From Streptomyces sp. P3 (lineage in GTDB: Bacteria; Actinomycetota; Actinomycetes; Streptomycetales; Streptomycetaceae): a stretch of DNA of 64,000 bases. Both the position numbers and the translations under genes were made by a program. A model generated the notes under the pieces. That model saw nothing but the letters and a program-made list of their open reading frames with translations, did not search any database and had not been told where the DNA came from. Position 1 is the first letter of the stretch. Every line of letters starts with the position of its first letter. Shown here piece by piece: positions 1-9,653 of the stretch. The DNA is taken from the NCBI GenBank assembly GCA_016893485.2, contig JAFEKX020000001.1, forward strand, positions 9,131,501 to 9,195,500, written 5' to 3'.

Positions 1-304
1 GATCCAAAACTCCGGGTCGCCACCCAGGGCCATGTACTGACCGCCGCCGATCTGACGACCACCCTCGCGGTCGAGGCGACCATCCACCACCTCGACCTCG
101 TCCCCATCTGCCCGGCGCCCCCGGCCCGTCCGTGACCGGACTGGCCGCGGTGCGCACCACCCTCGACGGGCTGCTGGGCCGCCCGGTCCCCTGGACTGGA
201 CCGACGAGCACTACGCGCGCGCCGCCACCGGCCGGGCACCCCTGACCGAGACCGAACGACGGTCCCTCGGTCCCGACGCGGACCGCCTACCGCTCTTCAG
301 CTGA
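1..304 (+). CDS. Maleylpyruvate isomerase/mycothiol-type metal-binding protein, C-terminal part
   Basis: The left edge of the window cuts this gene, leaving about 100 C-terminal residues. It carries the EATIHHLDL segment and the closing pattern TGR-x-LT-x-ER-x-LG-x-DA-x-RLPLF. Both are characteristic of the DinB-like TIGR03083/maleylpyruvate isomerase family, whose members are mycothiol-dependent enzymes or stress proteins. The metal-ligand histidines of the N-terminal bundle would lie mostly outside the window. Two frame changes occur, near position 130 and at the C run near 190; one extra C at 190 restores the family motif PLDWTDEHY. The stop overlaps the end of the convergent gene by 18 bases. 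Family assignment is fairly safe; substrate unknown. Confidence 0.7.
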
Positions 305-1521
305 CCGGCCGGCCTCGGTCGGCGGGCCGCTCCGCTCCTCCTCGGCCGGCGCGCCGGGGCGCAAACCCTTCGTCGCGTCCCTCAGCCGGCCGAACGTCCG
401 CTGGAACGGCGACCCGCCCGACAGCGGCGGAGCCCCGGGCGCGGCGGCGGCACCGGCGGACTCGCGGAGCGCGGCCAGCGCCTCGTTGGCCCGGTCCGCG
501 GACTCCCGGTACAGGTCGCGGGACTTCGTCATCGCCTCGAGTGCCTCGGCGTACATGGCCACGAGCCTGCGCTCCCGGGCCAGTTCCTCGTCCATCGTCA
601 TCAGGCTCCACTGCTCGCGGAGCGCGGTGACGGCGGCCTCGGCGCCCTCAGGCAGGGGGCGCTCGGAGGCGGCGTAACGGCAGAGCACGTCGATGAGTTC
701 GGTGGGTTCGGAACCGTCGAGGAAGACACTGCGCACGGAGAACTCGCGCACGTCGTAGGAGTCCGCCACGGGACTGGTCGGCAGCACCACGGCACCGCCG
801 CGCGGCACCTGGAAGTCGAACTCGCGCAGCAACGCCCAGTTCACGGAGCGTAGTTGATCCGGTGTGGCCCGGTGCTCCACCACTCGGTCCTGGAGACTCG
901 CCGGCAGCATCCGCGCCAGGGGCAGTCGGCCGAGCGCGTCCGGGGTCATCGCCTCGTGCACGACGACGTGCACGCTCCAGCCGTCCTGCGCACAGCTGCG
1001 GAACAGGCGCCGCAGCTCCTTCTCGTCGGACGGCAGCGGGTTGACCTGCCGGAAACGCAGGCCCGGAACCGTGACATGGTCCCAGCCGGCGTCCGCGTCC
1101 TCGGGCCAGAACATCGTCGCGGGGAGGGCCACCGGAGATCCCAGCCCCGCTCGGCCTCGGCGACCAGGATCCACTCCTGTCCCTCGGTGGAGAGCGGGGC
1201 GGCGGAGGTGGTGCCGGTGCCGGGTTCCGGGACGTGCGGAAGCGTCAGCCGCGCCCGTACGGTCACCGTCCCCTCGACCCGCCACCGTGCCTCGAAGACC
1301 CGGTCGCGCGGATCACGGACCGGCTCGTGGTCCTGGGGCGGACCGGTGTCCCGGTCCTGGTCCTCGTCCGGTTCCAGGTGGTCGTCGATGACCTCGCGGT
1401 CCTTGAGTCGCTGCAGCTGCCGCCGTACGACATCCGCGGCGTCGTCGTCCCCGACATGGCGGCCGCGAGCGAGCCAGACCGTGTGAGGGATCAGGGGCGG
1501 AGCTGGGGAGGAGTTCGACAT
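287..1521 (-). CDS. Hypothetical protein, about 410 residues, frameshifted
   Basis: Two overlapping frames join near 1130-1145 into one protein. The N-terminal third is polar and acidic, with several Asp-rich stretches around residues 25-75. The middle reads as a mixed alpha/beta domain with DGWSVHVVVHEAMTPDAL and DFQVPRGGAVVLPTSP. The C-terminal 110 residues look helical and possibly coiled coil (EELARERRLVAMYAEALEAM), then a Pro/Gly-rich tail. I see no signal peptide, membrane segment or catalytic motif. The start is the ATG at 1519-1521. It does not match a family I can name; an adaptor or effector of a conflict-type system is only a guess. Confidence 0.55.
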
Positions 1522-1738
1522 AAGCCAATCTGCGGGCCGGGGCGATGCTGGCCCACCAGTATCACCGTCGGAGATCTTGGCGGGTCAAGCGGGGGCCGGG
1601 CATGGGGTGGTGAAGTCTCGTATGCCCGGTTTTTCGGCGATACCGCGCGAGCATACGCGCGGGGTGTGATCGGTTCACTCCGGGCGGTCGGGTTTCACGC
1701 GTGTCTGTGACCTGGCCCGGTCCGCACAATGAGGGGGC

Positions 1739-1780
1739 GGACGGGACCCGCCCACCATCCGCTCGGGGCGGGTCCCGTCC
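1739..1780 (-). terminator. Strong intrinsic hairpin
   Basis: Perfect 15-base-pair stem (1739-1753 with 1766-1780) and a 12-base loop, 16 bases beyond the stop of the minus-strand gene at 1796. There is no clear T tract, as is common for Streptomyces terminators. Confidence 0.8.
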
Positions 1781-1795
1781 GTGTGCCACCGGGTC

Positions 1796-2350
1796 TCACC
1801 GCCGTCGATGCCGGTCCGCGCCGCCCGGCCGGGACGCGACGCTCGGTGGCGGCGCGGGCGCGCTGAACCCGGCCGGAACCGACCGCGCGCTCGGCGCGGC
1901 TGGCACCTCCAGAGGGACGACGGTCTCCTCGCGGGGCGGGCGGGTCCGCGGTGCCGGGCGGCCGACGACGCGGGTGTGCGACATCAGCGAGGCGCAGGCC
2001 GCGCAGACCTCGGCCAGGGTCCACACCTGACCGATCGCGGGATCGTGGCGCAGCACGAGCAGCACCGAGCCCGAGCAGTCGACCCGGGTCCCCTCGTGCG
2101 CCGCGCACCGCTGACGACGGCAACCGCAGGCCGCGTCCGGGCGTACGGTCGCCGCTCTGACGTGGGCCGCCGCATGGGCTTCGGCGAAGCGGCGCAGGGC
2201 CGCGATGTCCCGCGACCGGGCCGGCATGCCGCACCCGGAGGAGCAGCTGACCGACGCGGTACGGTCGCGGTGACCTGTGATGCGAATAGTCCAGGTACGC
2301 CCGGGCCTGCGGGCTGATGGGGCGTCAGGGTACGCGAGAGCCAAGACCAC
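1796..2350 (-). CDS. Conserved Streptomyces hypothetical protein with Cys motifs
   Basis: An intact 184-residue protein. Residues 30-130 hold several cysteines in short groups (CSSGCGMP, CGCRRQRC, CAACA) and histidines, which could bind a metal or form disulfides. The last 50 residues are Pro/Arg-rich and probably disordered. I recognise the general pattern (VLLVLRHDPAIGQVWTLAEVCAAC) as a widespread uncharacterised Streptomyces family. The chosen start is a GTG at 2348-2350 behind AAAGGA. It is monocistronic and followed by a strong terminator hairpin. No function is assigned. Confidence 0.65.
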   Translation of the reverse strand: MVLALAYPDAPSARRPGRTWTIRITGHRDRTASVSCSSGCGMPARSRDIAALRRFAEAHAAAHVRAATVRPDAACGCRRQRCAAHEGTRVDCSGSVLLVLRHDPAIGQVWTLAEVCAACASLMSHTRVVGRPAPRTRPPREETVVPLEVPAAPSARSVPAGFSAPAPPPSVASRPGGADRHRRR

Positions 2351-2473
2351 AGTTCCTTTGTAGTGGAGGTGTTCACGCGGAGAAGGCGCTGAGTTAAGAA
2401 CTACCCGTCGTGGGGCAGTTCACAGCATTTACGGCCCTCAAGTATTCGTTCGACACCGCGATACGGTCGCCGC

Positions 2474-3004
2474 ATGTCTGACGCGCGGCTCACCACCTCC
2501 TCCTTCCTCGTCCTCGGCATCATCGACAAGCTGGGCGAGGCGAGTCCGTACGACGTGAAGGTCGAGGCCGCGCGGACGGTCGCGCCGTTCTGGTCGGTGC
2601 CGCACGCGCAGGTGTACGCGCAGTGCGACCGGCTGCTGGCGGCGGGGCTGCTGTCGCAGGTGCGGCAGGAGAAGGGGCGCAACCGCCGGGTGCTGACCCT
2701 CACCGACGAGGGCAGGGCCGCCCTGCGGGGCTGGCTCGACGACCCGGAGTTCGTGCCGGTCGAGGCCAGGGAACGCGGCATCCTCAAGCTCTGGTTCGGC
2801 GGCCGGCCCGACGTCCTCGCCCCGGTCCAGCTCGGCGAGCACGAGAAGACCCTGCACGACTACGAGGAACTCGCCAACGACGTGGGCGAGTTGCCGACCC
2901 CAGGGCAGCGCGAGGCGCTGGAGTTCGGCATCCGGTACGAGCGGATGATGGTCGACTTCTGGCAGTGGGTGCGCGACCGCGACGAACGCACGCAGGACCG
3001 TTGA
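2474..3004 (+). CDS. PadR-family transcriptional regulator
   Basis: An intact 176-residue protein. Residues 5-80 form the PadR winged helix: SSFLVLGIIDKLGEASPYDV, then WSVPHAQVYAQCDRLLAAGLL and the wing KGRNRRVLTLTDEGRAAL. Residues 95-170 form the helical dimerisation tail (PadR_C, Vir-type). It would act as a dimeric cytosolic repressor, often responding to phenolics or drugs. It lies 88 bases upstream of a DUF2306 membrane-protein gene on the same strand. An inverted repeat in that gap is a candidate operator, so it probably controls the two downstream membrane proteins. Confidence 0.9.
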   Translation: MSDARLTTSSFLVLGIIDKLGEASPYDVKVEAARTVAPFWSVPHAQVYAQCDRLLAAGLLSQVRQEKGRNRRVLTLTDEGRAALRGWLDDPEFVPVEARERGILKLWFGGRPDVLAPVQLGEHEKTLHDYEELANDVGELPTPGQREALEFGIRYERMMVDFWQWVRDRDERTQDR

Positions 3005-3029
3005 CCCCGACGGCGGCCCCCTCTACCGT

Positions 3030-3056
3030 CTCGATAGTCCAGAAGAGACCATCGAG
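3030..3056. promoter_or_regulatory. Candidate PadR operator
   Basis: CTCGAT at 3030-3035 and ATCGAG at 3051-3056 form a 6-base inverted repeat with a 15-base spacer. It lies between the PadR gene and the start of the DUF2306 gene. That PadR binds it is inference. Confidence 0.35.
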
Positions 3057-3092
3057 GGCCGGGCCGAGGCCCTGAGTCAGCAGGGGGCCGCC

Positions 3093-4283
3093 GTGCGTCG
3101 TCCGACGAACAGCACGTGGCGACGCGCCACGATGATCGCGGTGACGGCCGTGTGCATGGCGTACGCGCCGATCGCCATGACCGAACTCTGGCCCTACGCC
3201 CGCCCCGGCGCCCCCGCCCTCGGCGAGTGGGTCATGGGCCGCGTGGTCAATCCGCGCTACGTCACCGACGCCCTCGCGGGCCGCGTCGCGCCCTACCGCC
3301 ACAGCCTCCTCCCGATGATCGTGCACTCGGTCCTCGGCGGCGCCCTCATGCTGCTCGGCCCCGCCCAACTCCTCACCGCCGCCCGCCGACGCACTCGCCT
3401 GCACCGCACGCTGGGCGTGGTCTTCGCGGTCACGGTGTACGTCTCGATGGCGGGCGCCGGGATCTACCTGGCGCGCACCGCCCCGGAGGACGCGTTCAGC
3501 GGCCCCGCGTTCTGGATCGTGCTCGCCACCCTCCTGGTCGGGACCGTCCTGAGCGTGACCTTCGGCATCCTCGCCGCGGTCGGCGGCCTTCCCGACCTGC
3601 ACCAGCGCTGGATGCTCCTCTGCTACGCGTTCCTCCTCACCGCACCGCTGCTCCGCCTCGAATGGGGCTTCCTGCCAAGGCTGTTGCCCGGCCTGACCAT
3701 GGAGCAGATCAACCAGGTGGCGATCGCACACCTGGGCTCTGTGGTCGTGTTCGGCGCGCTGATCGCCTCCCGCGCCCGGGACCGCCGTACGACCGTCGAG
3801 GGCGTCTCGGGGTCCTGGGCGCCGCTGCCCGTGCTCGCCTTCGCCCAACTCGCCGGGGCCGCCGCCCTGTTGTGGATCGCGCGCTCGTATCTCGACTTCG
3901 ATGCGACCGGACGGCGACTGCTGTGGGCGTATCTCCTTCCCTACGCGGTGAGTTACGCGGTGATGGCCGTCAACGCCTGCCGCGCCGGACGTCAGGGCAG
4001 GCACTGGGCCCGGGAGGAGTGGCGGCTGCATCTGACGGCCCTGTGTCTGGCGCCGGTGCTGTCGGTCGGCGCGGCTCCCGTGTTCCAACGCGCCCTGGGA
4101 CTCGACCGGTTGACGGCGCTGTCCGCCGGTGTCGCCATCGGCTGCGGCATGCTCGCGTTCACGGCGACCACGGTCGTGAGCCTGCGCGTCATGTACGCCC
4201 GTGAGCTGCTGAAGCGGACCACGCCCGTCGCACCGGCCTCAACTGCCCGTCTGTCCGCGCCGGTTGCGGAGGTCCGTTCATGA
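3093..4283 (+). CDS. DUF2306-type polytopic membrane protein
   Basis: An intact 396-residue protein. Hydrophobic segments occur near residues 12-30, 75-95, 105-130, 145-170, 175-195, 215-235, 250-270, 285-300 and 335-365, so about eight or nine membrane helices. The HRTLGVVFAVTVYVSMAGAG and LPDLHQRWMLLCYAFLL segments resemble the DUF2306 family, in which paired histidines suggest a redox or haem-linked membrane role that has not been established. The start is a GTG at 3093. Its stop codon overlaps the next gene's ATG by four bases, so translation is coupled. Control by the upstream PadR protein is likely. Confidence 0.75.
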   Translation: MRRPTNSTWRRATMIAVTAVCMAYAPIAMTELWPYARPGAPALGEWVMGRVVNPRYVTDALAGRVAPYRHSLLPMIVHSVLGGALMLLGPAQLLTAARRRTRLHRTLGVVFAVTVYVSMAGAGIYLARTAPEDAFSGPAFWIVLATLLVGTVLSVTFGILAAVGGLPDLHQRWMLLCYAFLLTAPLLRLEWGFLPRLLPGLTMEQINQVAIAHLGSVVVFGALIASRARDRRTTVEGVSGSWAPLPVLAFAQLAGAAALLWIARSYLDFDATGRRLLWAYLLPYAVSYAVMAVNACRAGRQGRHWAREEWRLHLTALCLAPVLSVGAAPVFQRALGLDRLTALSAGVAIGCGMLAFTATTVVSLRVMYARELLKRTTPVAPASTARLSAPVAEVRS

Positions 4284-5176
4284 CGAACGCGCCGGAGGGC
4301 GGACGCCCGCTCACGGCCGGAGTCGCCATCCTGGCCACCACCGTCGCGGTCGTGAGCCTTCTCGTCGGCGGACTGCTGACCGCGGTGAGTCTCACCGGCC
4401 ATGTCTTCGGCGCGTGGCCCTCGCCCGAGTCCGTGAGCCCGGGGCTGATCGGCGCGGCGATGCTGGGCACCGCGCCGGGACTGTTCACCGTCGCCAAGGC
4501 GCGCCGGTGGGAGGAAGTGCGCACGCTGGTCCACCCGTTGGGCATCGTGCTCGTCGGCCTGTTCGCCGTGACGCTGCTCGACGCGGGGCGGCTGTACATC
4601 GCGCGCGGCGGCTCGGTCATCCCCGTCCTGTTCAGCCTGGGCTGGCTGGTCACGCTGGGTCTGCTGAGCGTGGCCGCGCTGATCACCCTGACCTGGCAGC
4701 ACCTCACCCCGGCCGGACCGCCTCCGCCCCGCACGGCGCCGCTCCCGGCCTGGTCGAAGCCTCCGCTCGCCGTGCTGGGTTCGGCCTGGCTGGGCATCGG
4801 CGCGGGCCTGCTGACCCGGCCTTCCTTCTGGGCCGACTTCGTCCCCTGGACCGTGAACCGGGTCGACGCACAGGCCCTCGGCGTCTGGGCTCTTGCGCTG
4901 GGCGTCGGTGTCCTCGGCGCCCTGGCCGAGGACGACCTCGACCGAACTCGCCCCGCCCTCCTGGCACTTCCGGGCACGGGGATCGCCGCGGCCGTGGTGC
5001 TGGCCTTCCGCGCGTCCGCCGTGAACTGGTCCTCCGGTCCTGCCCTCGGCCTCGTCTGCATGCTGACCGGCCTGCTCCTCGCCGGTGCGAGCGGGCGGCT
5101 GCTGCTCGGTTCGGTCAGTGGGGATAGGCGCGCGGGGGCCGCTGCCGGGGCAGTCCGTCGCGGAACTCCTCGATGA
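4280..5176 (+). CDS. Membrane protein coupled to the DUF2306 gene
   Basis: An intact 298-residue protein with about eight hydrophobic segments, including TAGVAILATTVAVVSLLVGG near the N-terminus, GIVLVGLFAVTLLDA, PVLFSLGWLVTLGLLSVAAL and GLVCMLTGLLLAGASGRLLL at the end. Its ATG overlaps the stop of the DUF2306 gene (ATGA), so the two products are probably made together and may act together. I do not recognise a defined family. The C-terminus overlaps the end of the convergent DUF1152 gene by 62 bases. Confidence 0.7.
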   Translation: MTNAPEGGRPLTAGVAILATTVAVVSLLVGGLLTAVSLTGHVFGAWPSPESVSPGLIGAAMLGTAPGLFTVAKARRWEEVRTLVHPLGIVLVGLFAVTLLDAGRLYIARGGSVIPVLFSLGWLVTLGLLSVAALITLTWQHLTPAGPPPPRTAPLPAWSKPPLAVLGSAWLGIGAGLLTRPSFWADFVPWTVNRVDAQALGVWALALGVGVLGALAEDDLDRTRPALLALPGTGIAAAVVLAFRASAVNWSSGPALGLVCMLTGLLLAGASGRLLLGSVSGDRRAGAAAGAVRRGTPR

Positions 5177-6081
5177 GCGTGCTGACTTGGCGGATGAGCG
5201 CGGTCTTCTCCAACCGGTCGAGATAGAGGTTGCGGCGCGCGAGCCCCGGCGCGTCCACGCAGAAGTACAGCGCCATCAACGGATTGACGAACAGCTCGCC
5301 GCCACGCGTGCGTTCGGTGAAACGGACGTCACCGAAGTCCCCGCGGACGGCCGCCGCCACCGAACCGTTGACGATGCTCGGACGCTCCGGCGTGCTCTCC
5401 TGCGCGTGCGCCACCGCATCGAGATACAGCTGCCCCTCACGGCTCTCACGCGGCAGGGAGAACGCGCCGAGGTAGGCGCCCTCGCGATCGAGCGCGGCCA
5501 GATTCTCCAACACCAGCGAGTGGTTGACCCCGTGATACGCGTCCACACCGAACCCCAGGCACGCCACCAGCCGCACCGCCACCTCGTCGAGCCCGTTCAC
5601 CGCCGCGAGGCTGACCATGTCCTCCTCCGGCGTGCCCAGCCCGTGCTCGTCGCCCCGCATCAGGATGTCGGTGCCGCCGTCCACCAGCACGACCGCGTCG
5701 ACACCGCCGAGATGCCCGATCAGCGTGCGGTACGCGTCCCGGAGCGGCTGCACACCGGTCAGCGGAAACGCGTACACGGTCGACGGCATGTCGTGCAGGT
5801 CGAGCCACCGCGCGAGCGACCGCTCGGGGAAGTAGTCGCCCCGGGCCTGCGTGTCGGGGGCGTACGGCGGCGACGTCCCGGTCCACCCACACGTCCTGGT
5901 CGAGGCCGTACAGATCGGCGAACGACAGGTTCGCGAGGTGCACCTCTTTACCGGCCGAGCGCAGCGCGAGGGCCAGCGGCAGCCCGGCGTAGACGTCGAA
6001 GCCGCCGCCCGCGCCGGCGACGAGGATCCGGCGCGCGGCACGCAGCCGGCTGAGGAACGGGGGTTCGAGGAGGGAGAACAC
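5115..6081 (-). CDS. DUF1152 domain protein
   Basis: About 322 residues, in two frames joined near 5870. The N-terminus has a Rossmann-like glycine loop (ILVAGAGGGFDVYAGLPLAL). Later segments include VDAVVLVDGGTDILMRGDE, a likely nucleotide- or metal-binding turn, and LACLGFGVDAYHGVNHSLVL. This order matches DUF1152, a family found alone or fused to other enzymes whose biochemical role is unknown. The chosen start is a GTG at 6079-6081, divergent from the sigma-factor gene 38 bases away. It is probably cytosolic. Confidence 0.75.
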
Positions 6082-6118
6082 CGGGGACGTTAGCAGGCCC
6101 GTACGCCATGATGGACGG

Positions 6119-7039
6119 GTGGACTTCGAGCCGTACCGGGGCGAACTGGTGGCGTACTGCTATCGGATGCTGGGCTCGTTCCACGAGGCCGAGGATCTGG
6201 TCCAGGACACGATGCTGCGCGCGTGGAAGGCCCGCGACCGCTACGACCCCTCGCGCGCGTCCGTGCGGACCTGGCTGTACCGCATCGCCACCAACGTCTG
6301 CCTCACCGCGCTCGAAGGACGCGCGCGCCGCCCCCTGCCGTCCGGCCTCGGCGCACCGGGCGACGACCCCGGGACACCACTCACCCCCGCGACCGACATC
6401 CCCTGGCTGCAGCCCTTCCCCGACGCGCGCTACGACATGGAGGCCCGCGCCGACATGCGGCTCGCCCTCGTCGTCGCCCTGCAACGGCTGCCCGCGCGGC
6501 AGCGGGCCGTGCTCGTGCTGCGCGAGGTGCTGCAGTTCAGCGCCGTCGAGGTCGCCGACCAGCTCGACACCACCGTCCCGGCCGTCAACAGCACACTCCA
6601 GCGCGCCCGCGCCGCCCTCACGGACGTCGGCGACGACGACGCGATCGCCGAACCGGACGACCCAGGGGCGCGCGAGGTCGTCGACCGCTATCTGCGGGCG
6701 TTCGAGGCGGCCGATGTCCCCGGCCTGGTACGGCTGTTGGCCGACGCGGTGGTCCTGGAGATGCCGCCGGTCCCGCTCTGGTTCAGCGGCACCGGGCACT
6801 ACGGCGCGTTCATGCGCAGGGTCTTCGAACTCCGGGGCACGGACTGGGCGTTGAGGCACCTTGCCGCCAACGGGCAACCGGCGCTCGCCGCGTACGCGGC
6901 GGCCTCCGACGGAGACCGGTGGCTGCACAGCCTTCAGGTGTTCACGGTCACCGGCGACCGCATCACCCGCAATGTCGTCTTCACCGATCCGCAGGTGCTG
7001 GACACCTTCGACCTGCCACCGAGGATTTCTGCGAACTGA
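6119..7039 (+). CDS. ECF sigma factor with SnoaL-like C-terminal domain (SigG/SigX5 type)
   Basis: An intact 306-residue protein. Sigma region 2 spans residues 1-70 (YCYRMLGSFHEAEDLVQDTM, then the WLYRIATNVCL segment). Region 4 spans about 115-175 (LPARQRAVLVLREVLQFSAV, then a helix-turn-helix ending STLQRARAAL). Residues 190-305 form a SnoaL/NTF2-like domain (VVDRYLRAFEAADVPGLVRL), as in sigma factors that carry their own regulatory domain instead of a paired anti-sigma protein. The start is a GTG at 6119; the ATGs at 6109 and 6112 are in another frame. The DHFR-like gene follows 74 bases later, a common partner for this type. Confidence 0.85.
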   Translation: MDFEPYRGELVAYCYRMLGSFHEAEDLVQDTMLRAWKARDRYDPSRASVRTWLYRIATNVCLTALEGRARRPLPSGLGAPGDDPGTPLTPATDIPWLQPFPDARYDMEARADMRLALVVALQRLPARQRAVLVLREVLQFSAVEVADQLDTTVPAVNSTLQRARAALTDVGDDDAIAEPDDPGAREVVDRYLRAFEAADVPGLVRLLADAVVLEMPPVPLWFSGTGHYGAFMRRVFELRGTDWALRHLAANGQPALAAYAAASDGDRWLHSLQVFTVTGDRITRNVVFTDPQVLDTFDLPPRISAN

Positions 7040-7113
7040 CTGGGCTCGCGGCGATGAGTTCGGCCGACGCCACCGGTACGTACGGGTGAGCACCGACCGA
7101 AAGGACACCCATC

Positions 7114-7671
7114 ATGAGCGTCATCGTCATCCAGTTCACCACCCTGGACGGGATCGTCTCCGACCCCGACGGGTCCGGCGGCACCCCGGACGGCGGCTGG
7201 ATCCTCCGCTACGGCCGCGACGAGATCGCCGGCGACAAGTTCCGGCTGGGCAGCATCCTCGACGGCGGGGTCATGCTGCTCGGCCGCAGGACCTGGGAGG
7301 CGTTCTCGCGGCTGTGGCCGGCCCGCGACGACGAGTTCTCCGCGCGCATGAACGCCGCGGCGAAGCTGGTCGCGTCCCGCACCCTGACCGATGTGTCGGC
7401 GTGGGCGCGTTCGAGCGTCCTCGACGGCGACCTCGTCGACGCCGTGAAGCGTGAGGAGCGGGATGTGATCGTCATCGGCAGTCTGCCCGTCGTCCGCACG
7501 CTGATGGCGGAGGACCTCGTCGACGAGTACCGGCTGATCACCTTCCCCACGGTCCTCGGCACCGGCGAACGCCTCTTCCCGGCGGGCGGTCCGCCCGTCC
7601 ACCTGGAGTGCCTGGCCCTGGAGAAGGCCGCTCACACCGTGTTCGCGCGGTACGGGAGGGCAACGCGCTGA
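7114..7671 (+). CDS. DHFR-family (RibD C-terminal-like) reductase
   Basis: An intact 185-residue protein of the dihydrofolate-reductase superfamily. It opens with VIVIQFTTLDGIVSDPDGSG. The central motif MLLGRRTWEAF is the NADPH-binding GRxTxE-type signature. The end has LVDEYRLITFPTVLGTGERL, typical of RibD C-terminal-like proteins. It is cytosolic and NADPH-dependent with unknown substrate; members of this group are usually not the essential folate enzyme. It lies directly downstream of the sigma factor and ends in a strong bidirectional terminator. Confidence 0.85.
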   Translation: MSVIVIQFTTLDGIVSDPDGSGGTPDGGWILRYGRDEIAGDKFRLGSILDGGVMLLGRRTWEAFSRLWPARDDEFSARMNAAAKLVASRTLTDVSAWARSSVLDGDLVDAVKREERDVIVIGSLPVVRTLMAEDLVDEYRLITFPTVLGTGERLFPAGGPPVHLECLALEKAAHTVFARYGRATR

Positions 7672-7678
7672 CCTGCGC

Positions 7679-7712
7679 GAGGGGCCCGGCGATCACGGCC
7701 GCCGGGCCCCTC
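7679..7712. terminator. Bidirectional terminator
   Basis: Perfect 13-base-pair GC stem (7679-7691 with 7700-7712) and an 8-base loop, between two convergent genes that end at 7671 and 7757. Confidence 0.85.
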
Positions 7713-7756
7713 GGGTGCAGCTGTACGGGAGTGCTTCCGCTGTGCGGAGGCGAGGG

Positions 7757-9121
7757 TCAGGCGCCGCTCGCCCCGAGCATGTCCTCACGCTCGACGATCT
7801 TCACGCGCTCGCGGCCCTGCGGCTCGCCCAGCGCCTTCTCGGCGGCGTCCAGCTTGTACCAGCCGTCCCACGTGGTGAAGCGGACGTTCCGCTCGGCGAG
7901 GAACGCGTCCACGGCCTCCGGGTCGGGTGAGACAGGCGTGTGCAGACGGCCGTTGGCGTGGTCGTCGAGCAGGTTCGCGACCGTCTCGTTGGCGTCGCCC
8001 TTGGTGTGCCCGATCAGGCCGACCGGGCCGCGCCGGATCCACCCGGTGACGTACGTCGACTGGAGGTGCTCGCCGGTCTCCTCGATGACCCGGCCGCCCT
8101 CGTCCGGGACCGTGCCCGACTCGATGTCCCAGGGCAGCTTGGGGGAGCTTGTCGGAGAGGTAGCCGACCGCGCGGTAGATCGCGGTGACGTCCCAGTCCT
8201 TGAACTCGCCGGTGCCCTTCACGTTGCCCGTGCCGTCCAGGGCGGTGCGCTCGGTGCGCAGGCCGATGACCTTGCCGTCCTCGCCGAGGATCTCGGAGGG
8301 GGACTCGAAGAAGTGCAGGAACAGCTTGTGCGGGCGGTCGCCGACATCGCGGATCGCCCAGTTCTCCAGGGTCTTGGCGACCATGTCGGCCTGCTTGTTG
8401 CCGCGCCGGGTGGCGATCGAGCCCTCGTCGTAGTCGATGTCCTCGGGGTCGACGATGACCTCGATGGTGGGGAGTGGTCCAGCTCGCGCAGCTCCATCGG
8501 GGAGAACTTCGCCTGCGCCGGGCCGCGGCGGCCGAAGACGTGGACCTCGAGCGCCTTGTTGGCCTTGAGGCCCTCGTGGACGTTCGGCGGGATCTCGGTC
8601 GGGAGCAGCTCGTCGCCGGTCTTGGCGAGGATGCGGGCCACGTCGAGGGCCACGTTGCCGACGCCGAGGACGGCGACCTTCTCGGCCTCCAGCGGCCAGG
8701 TGCGCGGCACGTCCGGGTGGCCGTCGTACCAGGAGACGAAGTCGGCGGCACCGTAGGAACCGTCGAGGTCGATGCCCGGTATGGACATCTCGCGGTCGGC
8801 GGTGGCGCCGGTGGAGAAGACCACCGCGTCGTAGAAGCTGCGCAGGTCGTCCAGGCTGATGTCGGTCGGGTAGTCGACGTTGCCGAAGAGACGGATCTGC
8901 GGCTTGTCCAGGACCTGGTGCAGGGCGGTGATGATGCCCTTGATGCGCGGGTGGTCGGGGGCGACGCCGTACCGGATCAGGCCGAAGGGCGCGGGCATCC
9001 GCTCGAAGAGGTCGATGGACACGCCGGGTTCGGCGGCCACCTCGGACTTGAGCAGGGCGTCGGCGGCGTAGATCCCGGCGGGGCCGGCTCCGACGATGGC
9101 TACCCGCAGGGGGCGCGGCAT
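7757..9121 (-). CDS. FprA-type ferredoxin/NADP+ reductase (FAD-dependent)
   Basis: About 454 residues after repair of two frame changes, near 8145 (a C run one base too long) and near 8470. The N-terminus has the FAD dinucleotide loop VAIVGAGPAGIYAADALL, then FERMPAPFGLIRYGVAPDHP. A second Rossmann loop for NADPH is VAVLGVGNVALDVARIL, followed by FGRRGPAQAKFSPMELREL, all hallmarks of adrenodoxin-reductase-like FprA. It moves electrons between NADPH and ferredoxins, for example for P450s or iron metabolism. The start is the ATG at 9121 behind GAAGGGAA. A palindrome and a partial iron-box match lie upstream. Confidence 0.88.
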
Positions 9122-9155
9122 GATCAGGTTCCCTTCGAGCGAAAACAAGCGACTC

Positions 9156-9187
9156 GACGGGAAGCCTAAACTAAGGCATGCCTTAGT
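9156..9187. promoter_or_regulatory. Palindrome and partial iron box upstream of FprA-type reductase
   Basis: An 18-base perfect palindrome (arms ACTAAGGCA/TGCCTTAGT) covers 9170-9187. On the minus strand, bases 9174-9156 match the DtxR/DmdR iron-box consensus at 13 of 19 positions, with the left half best. A further CATAAG-N5-CTTATG repeat lies just beyond. The regulator is not proven. Confidence 0.4.
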
Positions 9188-9225
9188 CGGTATGCGGGTC
9201 CGGTCTATGACCTCATAAGGCTGAC

Positions 9226-9600
9226 TTATGGGGTATCCAAGTCCGGTGCATGGACCGGCCGAGCCCTGCATACGTGCACCGAGTCGCCGGCTTCGGCCCG
9301 CGCCGGGAGCAGGGGCGCCGCCGAGCGGACCGTGTGGATCGGGCCCTGGGGATTGGTGCCGATGCAGGTGTGGATGTCCTCGTCGGCCGTCTCCTCGATG
9401 GCGCGGAGGCGGGCCGCCCCGGCGCTGTTCACCAGGATGTCCACCCGCCCGAACCGCTCCTCGATCTGAGCGAACGCCGGGCGGACGCAGTCGCCGCTGC
9501 TCACGTCGGTCGGGATCGTCAGCACCGACCCCGTCATCTCCCGCGCCGCGCCTCCAGCCGGAGGAGAGATGATGATTCCCGTCAGGAAACCCGGATGCTG
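9226..9600 (-). pseudogene. Short-chain dehydrogenase remnant
   Basis: The reverse strand encodes the middle of an SDR: IPTDVSSGD (a beta-strand-3 Asp motif) and FGRVDILVNSAGA (the NNAG-type segment), then the start of the catalytic helix region. The N-terminal TGxxxGxG cofactor loop and the catalytic YxxxK are both absent, so it cannot make a working enzyme. It sits between two flavoenzyme genes in a decayed stretch. Confidence 0.6.
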
Positions 9601-9653
9601 GGAGCCCCCACGCTGATGGACACCGCAGCCGCACCGCACTCAGGAGCCGCCTT

